Below are positions 47,511 to 59,528 of a stretch of 64,000 bases of DNA, piece by piece. Under the pieces are notes generated by a model that did no database searches, was not told the DNA's origin, and saw only the letters and a program-made list of their open reading frames with translations. The DNA is taken from contig CM073562.1 in the NCBI GenBank assembly GCA_037074615.1, forward strand, positions 13,315,001-13,379,000, written 5' to 3'. Within the stretch, counting starts at the first letter, position 1, and the number at the start of each line of letters is the position of its first letter. Both the position numbers and the translations under genes were made by a program. Source of the DNA: Leucaena leucocephala (lineage: Eukaryota; Streptophyta; Magnoliopsida; Fabales; Fabaceae).

Positions 47511-48767
47511 AGAGTATATAAATAATATTGTCATGATCTACTAGCTACATTTGCAAATGGCATATGCTTCACCTTCCTCTTACAAGTAATCACTATCATC
47601 CCTACAATCCATTAAGGCCATCAACTTGCCTTCAAATTTGTCAGCGAACTATTAGTTTTTGTATATATGCAACATAGACAGCTTTTGCAGCTCCCTGCAA
47701 TATATATACATGCAGCTGTCTCATTATATATGTCTTTGATAATTTGAAGAATTAATTTTGGAGCTCTGAATATAGTTTGAAGTTGGTGGTCGATGTAATC
47801 CGCCGTTTGTACTGTGTGTGAATGAGGGGGTAGCAATTCTAGAAGAAGATGAAGGTGGTGGGAAGTTATTAAAGATGAAGTTAATCAAAGCGATATGTGT
47901 AATGGGGTGAGACAATAATTAGTAGGGTACGCAATGGTGGTCCTGCAATAATTTGATGCTGAGATGTATACTTCTTACACACACACACACATTTGAGGGT
48001 TATTGAGGGAATAATAATAATAATAATAATAAGAGTTGATTCAGATTGGAATTCGTAAGGGATGATGAGACAGACGCCAATAACGGTTCTGTAAACTCGT
48101 TATTATTCCTAACTAACATTCTGGTCCTTTTCAATCTTATTCCAATTTCCACGTCAATTCAGATTTATGTCACTTTTCTGCAATAACATGTACTACCACC
48201 ACTAGCCTACTTACCCTATAACCTTATGGATTTATTGTCTCAACAGATTTTTTTTTGCATTACAATTAGTTATTAACTGATTCTGTATGTATGTGCGTGT
48301 TACATTCTTCTGATATTTTCAAAAACTGAACAAGTTTATAGAAGTATACGTAAATTATTTATTAATAAGGTACTCATATTTACAATGAAATTTAAACCTA
48401 GATTCTTTTAAGATATATGAGTCAACTTTTTACTAATTAAACTAATTTTTTTTGTTAGCAATCTCGCATGAAAAAACGTGCGCACACATGTTCAATTATA
48501 TGTTGTTTGCTACAACGTCAAATTCCAGCTGTTCTCCTTTTAGATTCTTTTTCATCTATATATAGAATTCAATTTTTCCTATGCATTGAAGAAGCAAAGT
48601 GGTCCGAGTTTTCATGATGACAAGAATATATGGAGCAATAAGGATAACTGGATAAGGATTAAATAAAAAGGAAGGTATTATTAAACTCAAAAATATATTA
48701 TTCATAGATAGAGAAGATGATTCTGCAGTGCAATAATAATAATATTATGATAACCAGAGGGCCACTT

Positions 48768-48769
<2 letters not shown>
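47511..48769. other. gene-free DNA
   Basis: Contains (AAT)n near 48013-48032 and short ORFs on the minus strand at 47621-47915 with no recognisable domain. Confidence 0.4.

Positions 48770-48817
<48 letters not shown>
48770..48817. repeat. (TA)24 microsatellite
   Basis: Perfect dinucleotide run. Confidence 0.9.
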
Positions 48818-48820
<3 letters not shown>

Positions 48821-48974
48821 TGGGAATTGGGACCCTTTCTTTTGATGAATTGCATATTTTTCCGTTATGAATTCCGTCAAAGTGATGGGATTTTCCTTTT
48901 TGGTCCCGCAGGCTCCAAAGAAGAAGTTAATGCCAGAAAAGCGTATGAAGTCATGAATGTATTTGGTTAAGTGT

Positions 48975-49412
48975 AAAACTAAAATTTTAAAAGAGTTTAT
49001 TGGTTAAATTTTAATTTATTTTTTTAAAAATAAATAGCTATATTTATTTAAAAGGGTTTTTAGACTAAATAATTGTTTAAAATTAAAGTTTTATATAAAC
49101 TACTAAGAATAGCTTATAAGATAGTAAAAGAGTTTATAGACTGTTTAATTATTATTTTATTCCTATTTTTTGACACTATATCTCCTCTATCCTCTTCTCT
49201 TTTCTCCATCCTCTTTTATCTCTTATATTTTTAATAAAATCATATCATTTCTGATAATTTTTCAATTACAAAATTACTTCTAATAATAATTATTTAAACA
49301 CATTTATTTAGAACTATTTTTTTTTCATAAACTCTTTTCCAAAAGTATTTTTCAAAAGTTATCAAAAGAAAAATTTATAAGCCATTTTATAACCTCTTAT
49401 TCAAACAGACCT
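48975..49412 (+). mobile_element. MITE, best-preserved copy of the 17.4/28.9 kb family
   Basis: Left arm: AAAAGAGTTTATTGG, AATAGCTATATTTATTTAAA, AAGAATAGCTTATAAGATAG. Right arm: ATTATTTAAACACATTTATT, CATAAACTCTTTTCC, AAAAGTTATC, ACCTCTTATTCAAACAG. The arms are mutual imperfect complements around a pyrimidine-rich centre. It lies just downstream of the YUCCA gene. Confidence 0.55.
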
Positions 49413-49536
49413 TATACCTTTGTCTGATCAATAATTTATGGAAAATTATCAAATAACATACCATGCAATTTTTATATTTATACAAACACCTCATATACCA
49501 CCATGCAACTTCCTCCATTTTTCTAACCCTACATCA

Positions 49537-49604
49537 TACATACATACGTACGTACGTACGTACGTACACACATACATGCATACATACACATGCATGCATG
49601 TGCA
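49537..49604. repeat. (ACGT)n / (CATA)n / (CATG)n compound microsatellite
   Basis: About five ACGT units (49546-49567) flanked by CATA and CATG words, 12 bp downstream of the YUCCA stop codon. Confidence 0.8.
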
Positions 49605-49615
49605 GGTTTGTGAGA

Positions 49616-52563
49616 TCATGGCGTTTGCTGGTAAAGAAGTTGAATGTCTTGTGCAATTCTTTGGGCATCAATGGAGGCGCCAAGCAATCCACGTTTGGTG
49701 AATCCAACAGCATACAATCCATTCTCTCCTTTCCACCCATTTGGGAATGGCTTTCTTGGCAACCCATCTTTCTCACTGAACATCTCGCTGCCCTATTCAT
49801 ATAATAATATCGTTTCAATCTATAGTAAAGTGTATATAACTTTGTAAGGTTCAGCAGTAATTTCATGAATTAAAGGGTTAAATCCACTCAGTCTCTCTAG
49901 CTACTTTTAATTAATTTTACTTTTTAGTCCCTTCAAGCAAGTCACTTCAATTCTAGTTATTAGTAGTCCACGTCATCTTACATAACAGTGTTAACGCCAG
50001 ATTAGTGAACTTAGCACCATAAACTCATCAATCCTAAATATTTTTATGAAACTACAGAGACCAATATAGGAATGAAAGACAACAAAAAGAATGTAGAGGG
50101 ACAAATAAAACCAAAACTCATTAAAAAATACAGAGATTTGGGGTGGGTTTAACCCCTAAATTAAATTAGTATTAAAAGGCACAAGCACCTTTAACCATGA
50201 GGATACGTTGCTTTTGTAACCAGTCGCCAGAATAATGGCATCAAAATTCTGTACCGTGCCATCAACAAACTCAACAGCATGATGTTTCAGTCGTTTGATT
50301 CCTGGACGAACCTATGCATTGCAAGCAGAGAGAGAGAGAGAGAGAAACTAATGTTAATTAACTAATTTAGGAGAACAAACTAAAGAGACATTAATTAAGG
50401 TTTTGAGAGAGATATGGAAGAACCTTAATTCTTCCAGATTTGATGAGAGAGAGAGTGCCAACATCGAGGACAGGGGTCTTGCCGTACAAGTTCTTGAACT
50501 GAAGAGGACCCAATTTGGGACGACGAATTCCGAATCGAGAAGTGTCTCCAAGCATGGTACGTGACATTATCAGCAGAAACTGATCCACCACCCTTATGGG
50601 CAGCCACCTTAGAAGACACATCGCTACTCCAAACGTTGATTTCCCAAACATCTGCTGTGGTAATATATGCACCTGATGGAAATTATGTGTTGTTAATTAT
50701 AAATCTTAGATGCTAATTTACTCATGCTATTTTACGATATATTTAACTAATTTAATTAGATTAAAAAATTAATTAATATACTATATTTTTTTAAAATATC
50801 TTAATTATTTTATTTAACTTCCTCCCTCCCTTTTTTATTTAATTATTATTAAACAAGTATCAATAGATTAATTTAAAAAAATTATAAATATAAAAAATAT
50901 ATTTTATATTTAGAATTAATATCAACTCTCTAAGTAAGTCTTATATTAAAAATTATAAGAGTATATGTAAGGTTTGAACTCTTAAAAAATTAGTTATTCC
51001 AACAAGAAGGGACAACAAACGCACAATCCCACTATCTTCTCCAACTTACTAGAGAGTGCTCATACCACTAAGTTACAAGTTGATTGCCAGTTACAAATTC
51101 TTTTAGTTTTGTGGACCATCACTATGCTTCCTCCAACTTTATGGATTAGCTACAGTTCAAAATTAATTAACTATACAAATAAATAACAATTCTTTGAAAT
51201 TACTAATACCCTTTATTTATTAGTTCATAAAATATCAAATTATTATACAGTTTAGTTTTTCCTTAAAATACCAAAAAAAGTTAAAAGAAGTAACATAAAT
51301 AGAATTTATTAATTTAAGAAAATAAATTAATCTTAAATACTCACTCCGCAGATCCAAAATATAAGAACTAAATAACTAATTTGTATAAAATAAAAAATTA
51401 ATCAAATTAATTATTTGTAAAAAAATATGTATATATTTTTTAAAGTACTTTATTTAATTATTTGTATTAAAAATTACTTACTTGATTAGAAATTTCATTC
51501 ATATATGTAATCAACAGAACGAGTTTAGAGAAAAAATTAAATTTAAAAAATAAAAGTTGATTGATATTTTACAATTAAGACTATAGCAAACTTTTCTACT
51601 AACTCTTATATTTAAAATTAACTGAATTATTAAGCAATAATTAAAACAAGTCAAGAACTAAAGTTTTACTTGTACATTAATACATTTAAATAACTTGGAC
51701 ATGAAAGTACTATTGAGAATTATCATTTTTACGTTTTTTTTTAAAAAAAATCATCGCTTGTGTATCTCATAGAATTTGAGAAAGGTTTGAGTGATGAAGC
51801 TTATTACCGTATCTCTTACAACAAGAGAAGGCCTGGCATTGTGGTTGCAGAGATCCAAACAAACCTCCATGCCGGAATTCCCACATCCAACCACCAAAAC
51901 GACCTTACCACACAACATATCCCCACTCTTGTAGGAACTTGTATGAAGTATACTCCCTCCAAACTCACTCATCCCTTCTATCTCCGGCACCACCTCCTCC
52001 GCATTCTCCCCCGTCGCCACCACCAGCCACCGGCACCTGTACTCTCTTTCTCTCTCCTCCTCATCATCACCCCTCCTCGTCTTCACCCTCCAATAACTAT
52101 TCCCTCCCACATACTCTGCGCTCACCACCGTCCTCCCGAACACTGGCTTCAGATCGAACCGGCCGGCGTAGGCCTTCAGGTAGGCGATGAACTGCTCTTT
52201 GGTAGGGTAGGAAGGGAAGTTGCAGGGAAATGGCTTGAGAGGGAGCTCGCAGAACTTCTTCGGGAGATGAAGACGGAGGCGATCGTATGTTTTGAGCTGC
52301 CACATTGAAGCTAAGCAATTGGCTCTTTCTAGGATCAGACTTGGGATTCCCTTGGCTTTCAGGCATGCCGCTGCAGCTAGCCCAGATGGACCCGCGCCTA
52401 CTATAACAGCTCCCTTTACCCATTCTGCTTCAGCTTCTGCAACTTCACTCTTCTTCACTTTCCCCATTGCTTGCTGCTCATCACAAACGACGTCGTGCAC
52501 TCTTTTGCCTTCTACTTCTTTGGAGTGCTCCATGATCAGCAGCACCACCCCCAGATCACACAT
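49616..52563 (-). CDS. YUC: YUCCA flavin-containing monooxygenase, 4 exons, 434 aa
   Basis: Exons on the minus strand are 52563-51808, 50672-50424, 50311-50189 and 49792-49616, all in frame with GT-AG junctions. YUCCA enzymes convert indole-3-pyruvate to the auxin IAA using FAD and NADPH. Seen: FAD motif VIVGAGPSG (GxGxxG 56-61), ATGEN at 183-187, NADPH motif LVVGCGNSGMEV (226-231), LATGYKSN at about 363-370, and the C-terminal GLYAVGFTKRGLLGAS. YPTKEQFIAYL and LPKKFCELPL are typical of plant YUCs. Similarity I recall is closest to the YUC2/YUC6 group. The ATG at 52533 (MEHSKEVEGKR) would give 424 aa and is at least as plausible as the one used. The last residues (QDIQLLYQQTP) differ from the usual tail. 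Intron 1 (1135 bp) and intron 3 (396 bp) each hold a MITE-like insert. Confidence 0.93.
49874..50157. mobile_element. MITE-like insertion in YUCCA intron 3
   Basis: Left end AGGGTTAAATCCACTCAGTC and the inverted right end AGGGGTTAAACCCACCCC pair with each other. Internal words TTTAGTCCCT and GAGGGACAAATAAAA are also mutually inverted. It fills most of the intron. The flanks are TAA-rich and no exact duplication could be set. Confidence 0.5.
50328..50345. repeat. (GA)9 run in YUCCA intron 2
   Basis: Perfect run beside the acceptor of exon 3 (CT-rich on the coding strand, so it also serves as the polypyrimidine tract). Confidence 0.8.
50730..50965. mobile_element. ~250-bp AT-rich family copy in YUCCA intron 1
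   Basis: AACTTCCTCCCTCCC and AAAATATATTTTATATTTAG plus TTAATATCAACTCTC match the 47.3 and 36.8 kb copies in order and spacing. The terminal repeats are worn. Confidence 0.5.
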
Positions 52564-52780
52564 ATGGCTACCAAAACGTCTCTCTCTCTCTCTCTATATA
52601 TATGTTTGAAGTTTCTCAAGTTTTATAATTCCAATGCTACCTGGCTAGTCAGGTTTTCCTGAATAGTGAAGCAGAGTACAAGGAGCTAGCTAGTTCTGAA
52701 CTTGGAAGACCCGTCTATACTTAAAGACCCTGAGGTTCTTGGTCAACATTTATTAAAGTGGATGTTGATGCTGGTGCTTT

Positions 52781-52828
<48 letters not shown>

Positions 52829-53654
52829 GAAATTGATAAAAATTTCCAATTACAACATTTATCATCTAAAAGTATCTAACACAAGTCCTTTAGTAGGAGT
52901 AATTTTTTTTTTAGTTTCATTGGACCCATCAATTCGAGTATTGTTGGTCTAATCGGGAGTAGCCCTCCTAAAAAGGTTTTTATGTATCTAAACGGACTTC
53001 AGACCTTATATGTAAACAATTAAAGCCTCTTCTACTTATATTAACCTCTATTGATTTGTTTACACCTTCCTTTAAAAGAGAGAAAAAAATTGTCACTTTA
53101 GAGGTTTAGTTTTATCTAAAAATAAGTATTATTTTAGAATCTCAATGAATCATAAATTACTTTTCTTACAATTATATATTTTATTAACTCTTAATTTATG
53201 GGAGGGAAAATAGAAAAGAAGAGAAGGAGAAGGACATGACAAGAGAAATAATATAATGCATTTTAGTCAAATGGATTTTTTTTGTAGCTTCTTTAAACGT
53301 ATGTATCATTTTAGATAATAATTATATTGAAAGAAAAAGAACAAGAGAACATATTTGTGATCGAAGTGATCTAAATATGATACTACTTCCTATACTAATT
53401 ATAAAAATTAAATTACTTTTTTTAGTAAATTAAGAAGTATGTAATATGAATTAGTCTTGAGGAATTATATTTGATCATAATTAATTTATTTATCTCACTT
53501 TCTTAATTTACCCAAAATGTTAACTAACTTTTATAATTAAGATAGTAGGGTATGATTATTCATGAAAAATGAATGAGTGACAGTGGAACATATGTCTGTG
53601 TTTTAATAACTAACATTAACAAATAACCTCTCGTCCACCTACAAAGAGAAAAGA
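52564..53654. other. upstream region of the YUCCA gene
   Basis: On the coding strand a (GA)n tract (52579-52595) and a TATATATA run (52595-52603) lie 16-40 bp before the ATG. A (TA)20 microsatellite lies at 52785-52825. No other gene is seen. The TATA run is too close to the ATG to be a confident promoter. Confidence 0.45.
52785..52825. repeat. (TA)20 microsatellite
   Basis: Perfect run about 220 bp upstream of the YUCCA start. Confidence 0.9.
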
Positions 53655-53874
53655 GCAAGCTCATATAGTTAAGTTAGTTAACCTATCATATTTTTTTAAA
53701 ATACTCTAATAATCTTCCTTAATTATCTTCCTTCTTTTCTTACTTGATTATTATTGAGGTGATATCAAGAGGGGTAATTTAGAAAAAAAATGGATACAAA
53801 AAGGAAATATATCTTTTTTTAGGATCAAAATTAACTATACAAATATATCATATATTAAAGATTAGAGGAGTAAT
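53655..53874. mobile_element. ~250-bp AT-rich family copy, end adjoining an hAT MITE
   Basis: ATCTTCCTTCTTTTCTTACT, AAATATATCTTTTTTTAGGA and CATATATTAAAGATTAGAGG match the other copies in order. The right terminus GAGGAGTAAT is directly followed by the hAT MITE. Confidence 0.45.
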
Positions 53875-54659
53875 TTAGGGCTGTGCATGAGCAGAGCAGG
53901 GATGGGCAGCCCCCTGTCCAGTGCCCTGCCCCAAAAAATATGGGATGCATTTTATAGCCCAATATCCCGTCTTACTCAGTAAAAGCCCTAACTATTTTAG
54001 ACTAGGTATGGGCAGATTGAGTATGCCTAAGTTCTAATGACATGCTCATATTATGAAAAAAAATCTATAATTATGAACTTCTAAAATAATATTATATTCA
54101 TATATTATCAAGAGTTAAATAATATCCATAATCCACTAAAAATAAGACAACAAAAAGATAATAATTAAAGTTTTAACATTTATTGCATATAAAAAAAAAC
54201 CTTAAGTCTAAATAGTTTATAATTGCAACTTTATATCAATCTCCTCAATGTTAACAAATAACAATGATAAAGCATTTGAAAAAATAAAATAAATAATTAT
54301 AATTTATAATGTAATCATATAATAATTAGCAAATTTAAAAAAAATAATATAGTTATAAATATTAAAACATGCAACTTACCTATTTAACTACTCATATTTC
54401 TAAAATGATTATTTAGTTACCAATAACTATCATATTCTCTCTTTCAAGTATAATATCTAGGGGAAAAAGTGAAAAAAAGAAGAAGAGGTGTTTATAGGTA
54501 GGGTAGGGTAGCCCTCCCTGGTGGCCAGCCTAAAAAAATATAGGTTATATTTTATAACCCGATGCTCAGTCATGCCCTATATTTATTGGGCTGAGCATGA
54601 CCTTTTTATTGTGGGCTTGGGTATGCATATTGAGCCATGAACTTTATGCACACCCCTAA
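53875..54659 (+). mobile_element. hAT-type MITE with 8-bp target duplication
   Basis: Ends TTAGGGCTGTGCAT and (inverted right end) TTAGGGGTGTGCAT differ at one base in 14. The flanks are GGAGTAAT (53867-53874) and GGAGTATT (54660-54667), an 8-bp duplication with one mismatch, as expected of hAT elements. The subterminal parts are GC-richer, the 400-bp middle is AT-rich. No transposase. Confidence 0.75.
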
Positions 54660-54667
54660 GGAGTATT

Positions 54668-55259
54668 ATGTATAAAAAAACATTATTATGGTATCCAATT
54701 TGGCTATAATAATGACAAGTAGCTTCTCTCAATTAAATTCTTCAATCCATATATAAAAACTACATGAAGTTGCACTCTTTGCAAGTCATAGACCTACTGG
54801 GGCTCTTTTTATGCTCTGCACAAATGTAAAGATCTTATTTTAGTAAAATATCAGAAGTTCAAGTAATTAAATGAGCACGACATATAGTATCCATGTATGA
54901 TTAGATGTTGAGGGCGATCGATTTCCTGATGGGGGTCCATATATATACACATAGTTCTACGCCCTTCGATTTTAAAGAATCTCAATGTTTTGTTTTGTTA
55001 GCCATAAAGGAATCTCACTGTATGTACTCTTCTCAAGAATCATGCTGCTTTTGAAAAATAAAAAAAAAGGATGGGATACACTTTTAATTCTCATAGTTAG
55101 CTACAAACCTCATACAGTTTTTAAATTATATTTTGGCTTCTTACTATGGTTTGTTGGACTTTTAGTTTAGGTATGCCTTTGATGGGTTAGACTATTTAAT
55201 TGGGAACTAATAAACCTTTCTCATTAAATAGAAAATTAATCGGCAATTAATTTCCTGAT
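54668..55259. other. gene-free DNA
   Basis: Only short ORFs, none recognised. Confidence 0.4.
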
Positions 55260-55578
55260 TGTGAATTGAGGAGTGAGCTAGAGATGTTTTATAATAAATG
55301 AGAGATATTTCACCTTTCTTATTAATGGTTGTCCTAACCCTACAAATAGAGGATGCCTCCCTTAGTTATTCACGCCTCAGCCATTGACTTATTTAGCTGT
55401 CTCTTCTTCTTCTTTCTCTCTCTTTCTCTCTTGTGTGGTGCATTTACTGGGACACTCACGTTTAGGCTCCCTTGCGTGAGCTTTAGTGGTTTCAACTTGG
55501 GAAGCTTCAGAAATTTGACCCAGATTTAAACGACAAGCGAGTACGCTTTATCTTTCCTCTCATTTATTTTCCTTCACA
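55260..55578 (+). repeat. LTR (solo or truncated copia type)
   Basis: Starts TGTGAATTGAGG and ends CCTTCACA, giving a perfect 6-bp terminal inverted repeat (TGTGAA/TTCACA). It contains a pyrimidine-rich R-like segment (TCTTCTTCTTTCTCTCTC) and is followed at 55579 by GGTTATAAGAGCC, close to the tRNA-Met primer site (GGTATCAGAGCC). An alternative start is TGTTGGACTTTT at 55152. No internal coding domain follows, so the element was lost or truncated. Confidence 0.5.
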
Positions 55579-55591
55579 GGTTATAAGAGCC

Positions 55592-55944
55592 GTTGATTTT
55601 CTGTAAGTTAATAAAAGAAATAGAACTACAACCACTCCTACTACTACTTACTAGGAGATTATTGAATTCTCAATTCAGAAACATGTTAGGTTTTACAAAC
55701 ACCACCGTTTATTTTATGCCATACACACACACACACACTCATTCATTCATATCAATTATACGCATCTTCTCTTCATCAACTACTTTACTGGGGTTATTTA
55801 TAATTGTGTAAAGAAAATATCAAACTTATGATGATGATTAATTAGGTGGTCGAATATTTTAGCCTATAGACGTAGACAAGGGACCGGACGACATAGTGAT
55901 GAACCACCCATTGTACACTTTTGCTTCTATATATATGTTGATAC

Positions 55945-55976
<32 letters not shown>

Positions 55977-56891
55977 TCACTTGGGGATTCTGCAGACTTT
56001 TCATTTTGAGCTTATATATATATAGAGAGAGAGGGAGAGAGGGGGGGTTAGTGGGATGATATATGCATGTGAATACACTATTGCAAATCTCTGGCCATCT
56101 TTTTGTGATTTGCTTCAACAATTAATATCGCATATTATCTTGTCGCCAATGGAATATCCATTTTAAGGCCCCCCAATTCTTTTGGAGATTCTTTTATCAT
56201 TATCTCCTTGTTTCTATTTTTCATATAGGACATAACAACCAGAATACATGTAAGGCATGTAGATTCCCTTTTCACGCGTGCACACACACACACACACACA
56301 CATATATTATGTGTGTTTATGCACCCCTTCATATTAATTTATTCATCATTTAGATTCTGTGTTCCATTTTCTTCAACATGAAATGATACTAGTGGGAATG
56401 AAATGCAATATGAAATGTATCATTTTTTCCTAGTTCTAATTGATTGGAGTTATATATATACTCCCTCCCTCACTCCTAAATGTATAATCTACATAATTAA
56501 TTTATAGAAATTAAAAAAATTAGTTAAGTTAATTATTTATAAAAATTGTATGTTAGTTTATCTAAAGTAGCCTATTTTAATAATTTATATTGGAAATTAC
56601 CCAAATCCCTCTTTAAAGAAAACTCCTGCAATCAATAAGTATGCATCCTTTATTACATTATTTTTCACCATGTATGTGAGATATGGTACTCAATATTAAA
56701 CACCTCATTATAGTACCATATTCTAGTTATTAAGCACCTACTTATTCTGATGCCTGATTTCTGCCACTCATTATCCCTTTGCAATTAACCCCATTATTCC
56801 ATCCTCTTAATTAATTAGTAATCCAACTCAGAGAGCAGATTTTCAGTTTCATACTCATTATTTTAATTTCCACCATACACATATAATATAT
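55592..56891. other. gene-free DNA with microsatellites
   Basis: Holds (AC)n at 55723-55737, (TA)n near 55958-55976, (GA)n near 56023-56044 and (CA)n at 56281-56302. A CTCCCTCCCTCACTCC word at 56460 may be a worn Stowaway end. Confidence 0.45.
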
Positions 56892-57177
56892 ATTCCCTCC
56901 GCTCCTTAATATAAGAGTTAATTAGGGGTTTGACTTAGTTTTAAATATATATATAAGGCCCAATCCCCTATTAGTCTCCTACATTTATAATTATTTTCTC
57001 AATATACCTATTAATTGCACATATGAATGGGTTTTCATCAAAGGGTAATTATGATAAAAAATGACATTTTAGGAATTTCAAACTATATTTGTTATAAATA
57101 GTAACTAGTATAACTAATATCCTTAATCTACTTAAATTAGTTATATAACTTTTATATTAAGAATTAGAGGTAGTATA
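56892..57177. mobile_element. Stowaway-like MITE
   Basis: Left end TTCCCTCCGCTCCTTAATAT and inverted right end TACTACCTCTAATTCTTAAT are imperfect complements. Both lie next to TA. About 285 bp, no ORF. Confidence 0.55.
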
Positions 57178-57344
57178 TCACAATTATTAAGCATAGTTAT
57201 TACAAAGGAAGATACTCTATCATTCGATTCCTATTATAAAACATGTTAACTAGCTCATCAAAGTGAAGGAGAGGTGGTTATGTCATTAATTTTGCCTAAA
57301 AATAAATTAAATTCCAAGTTTACTAAGAAGGTCGACAACGAAAT

Positions 57345-57600
57345 ACTCATTATATCCTTAATATATAAGTTTATTAATTAATTTGAGTAGATTAAAATAT
57401 TAGATAAATTAATTAATTATAACAAATGTGACATGATCTATCAAAAATACCCATGTGTAATATTATATATTAATTTATAAGTTCGATAAATTACTTTAGA
57501 AAAAATTATAAATACAAAAGATAAAGGAGATTGATATATATTATATTTAGGATCTAAATCAACTCCCTAACTAAATTCTACATTTCGTACGAGAGAGAAG
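57345..57600. mobile_element. ~250-bp AT-rich family copy
   Basis: ATACTCATTATATCCTTAAT at the left, AAAATTATAAATACAAAAGA and TATATTTAGGATCTAAATCA to the right resemble the other copies. Confidence 0.4.
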
Positions 57601-58360
57601 AAATAATATATATATATAAAGAGAGAGAATTAGGGTATTCCCTTAAATCCTTACATACGCTTAGATCCTTACATATGATATTTACCTCAATCGTTAACTT
57701 CACACACACGCACATGATCAAATAATCTCTCAGTTATTGTGTATTGATTTTTTTGGCTAGTAATTGTTGCATTAATTAAGTACTTAAAAGAATATAATCC
57801 AAATCACCATAAAGGACTAAAGGCATGTTCTGTTCAAAGGAAGGGGAGGAAAGAGAAAGGAAAATGAACCCCTCACCTTGTTCGGTTTGTAAATTTTGGG
57901 GGTAGAGAGACAAAATTTTATCATTTGTCCCTTCATTTTCCCAATTTTTGCGTTCCTCCAAATTAGGGTTTTTCTAAGGAACACAAAATTTTAGGACAAT
58001 TATATCTTGTTTGTATGCAGGTCTGCTATGTGTCTGAAAGATAGTCTCTTGTTTTCACACGGTTGTCCCTATCGACTTCCTAGTTATGTTCGCTATGGAA
58101 GTTTTTGGCCATCGCCATCATCTACGCCTACTGGATTCACTGTAAACTTGCCCTACGAAGACACAAAGATGAAAATGCTAGCAAGGCACTTGAATTTCTT
58201 CTTCTCTTCAACGAGAAGACCTCAACCCAAATATCACTCTACGCTAATTAAACCAAACCACTCACCTCTAATAGTTTTCTTCACCATTATTTCACTCTCT
58301 CTTTCTCTCTCCCCTTTCTTCCTCCCTCTATCAAGCTCTTAGCTCTTCCTTCTGAATCTA
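57601..58360. other. DNA upstream of the carboxylesterase remnant
   Basis: A 111-codon plus ORF (58007-58342) has a Cys/Ser-rich start and a chance-looking (LS)n end; it shows no carboxylesterase features and no domain I recognise. Confidence 0.35.
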
Positions 58361-58441
58361 ATTCCACCACTTGTTTACTTACATTATGGTAACTTTTGCA
58401 TCGAAACTATTTTCTCCTTAATTTACCCCAACTTCCTCAAC
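58361..58441 (+). pseudogene. carboxylesterase-like (CXE, alpha/beta hydrolase) remnant, 5' piece
   Basis: Twenty-seven open codons, IPPLVYLHYGNFCIETIFS then LIYPNFLN, match the oxyanion-hole region of plant CXE enzymes (PLLVYFHGGGFC.E..FS..Y..YLN). The HGGG motif is HYGN here, so activity would be lost. The frame stops at the CACTA transposon. No coding part upstream was found. Confidence 0.7.
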
Positions 58442-58469
58442 CACTACAAAAAAATGACTTTCGGTGGCC

Positions 58470-58700
58470 GAAAGCACAAAAGTCGCCGCTAAATACCTTT
58501 AGCAACGACTTTTTGTCGTCGTTAAGCCGCCGCCTATGAGATTGTCGCCTATAAGCATTAGCGGCGACAATTGAAAGTCGCTGCTGAATGTCAACAATCA
58601 GCTGTGACATTAGGTCGCCGCTAAAAGTGAAATCTGCGGCAACAAAATTGTTGCCGCCTAATGTGGAATCAGTGGCGACAATTGTCGCCGCTGAAAGTTA
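58470..58700. repeat. left subterminal repeats of the CACTA element
   Basis: Repeated GTCGCCGCT(A/G)AA and inverted TTAGCGGCGACAA words, GC-rich against AT-rich surroundings. Confidence 0.8.
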
Positions 58701-58999
58701 ATAATTATTTTTAATTTTTTTCCTAAATTTTTAAATAAAAACTTATAATGGGCTTATAAATATATAAATAAAATAATAAATAACTAAATGAACTAAAATT
58801 TAATAATATTAATGAATAATTCACATAATCCTTTAAAATATGAGAATACATCATTTACTAAGATAAATTTAAAAATAAAATAAAAATATTGATCAGAATC
58901 TTTTAACAATTGAAATCCAATAATTTGAAGGGGCTTTTTTAACTTCAACTTTATTGTCCTTTACTCTGACTACATCTTGGTTGCATGCTAGTTTGGCTT

Positions 59000-59094
59000 C
59001 TTCAGACTATTTTGTTTCCTCCTCCTCATCATCATTAGCTTCATCTTTTTTAACTTCTTTTACAACATCTTCAACATCATTCAAAATTTATTGT
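59000..59094 (-). pseudogene. acidic open stretch in the CACTA element, possible captured exon
   Basis: The minus strand reads LNDVEDVVKEVKKDEANDD then EEEETK and stop. It is clearly coding-like in composition, but no family can be named. Confidence 0.25.
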
Positions 59095-59528
59095 TAAATT
59101 ATTATTGTTAAGGAATAGATTTAAATTTATTAAGTTATGAATAAAAAATTTAACTTAGACGGTATTTATTTACTTTTTATAAGTAGTCTTAAAATAAATT
59201 GTGTAAATTTTGAAAATTTTAAAATCTTTTTAACTAAAACACAAATCAATTATTTAAAAATAACTCAATAATATATCACAGAATACTCACTCATTGAAAT
59301 ATATTGACATATTGATTGGTTCCATGTTTAAGTTTTAATTTTATTAATAAAAAGTTTTTTCTTAAAATGAAAAGAATGAGAAATCAATAGAAAAACTTGT
59401 AAGCCTTGAAATCTTACCAAGTTACCGAAAAAGATAACAAAATCTTACCATGGGAACAAAATCATGAGTAAGAAATATATTGCTAGGTCGCATGTCTTGA
59501 GAAGTTTTAAATTGTAAAAGAGGCATAC

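Noticed and set aside
49534..49866. 110-codon minus ORF across YUCCA exon 4
   Set aside because: Wrong frame. The correct frame gives MFSEKDGLPRKPFPNG and GLYAVGFTKRG, the true C-terminus.
51760..52609. Plus-strand ORFs of 83-182 codons opposite YUCCA exon 1
   Set aside because: Antisense shadows of a well-supported coding exon; Pro/Ser/His-rich translations without domains.
58007..58342. 111-codon plus ORF as the N-terminal part of the carboxylesterase
   Set aside because: Its residues do not match the CXE N-terminal region and its frame is not continuous with the HYGN segment.
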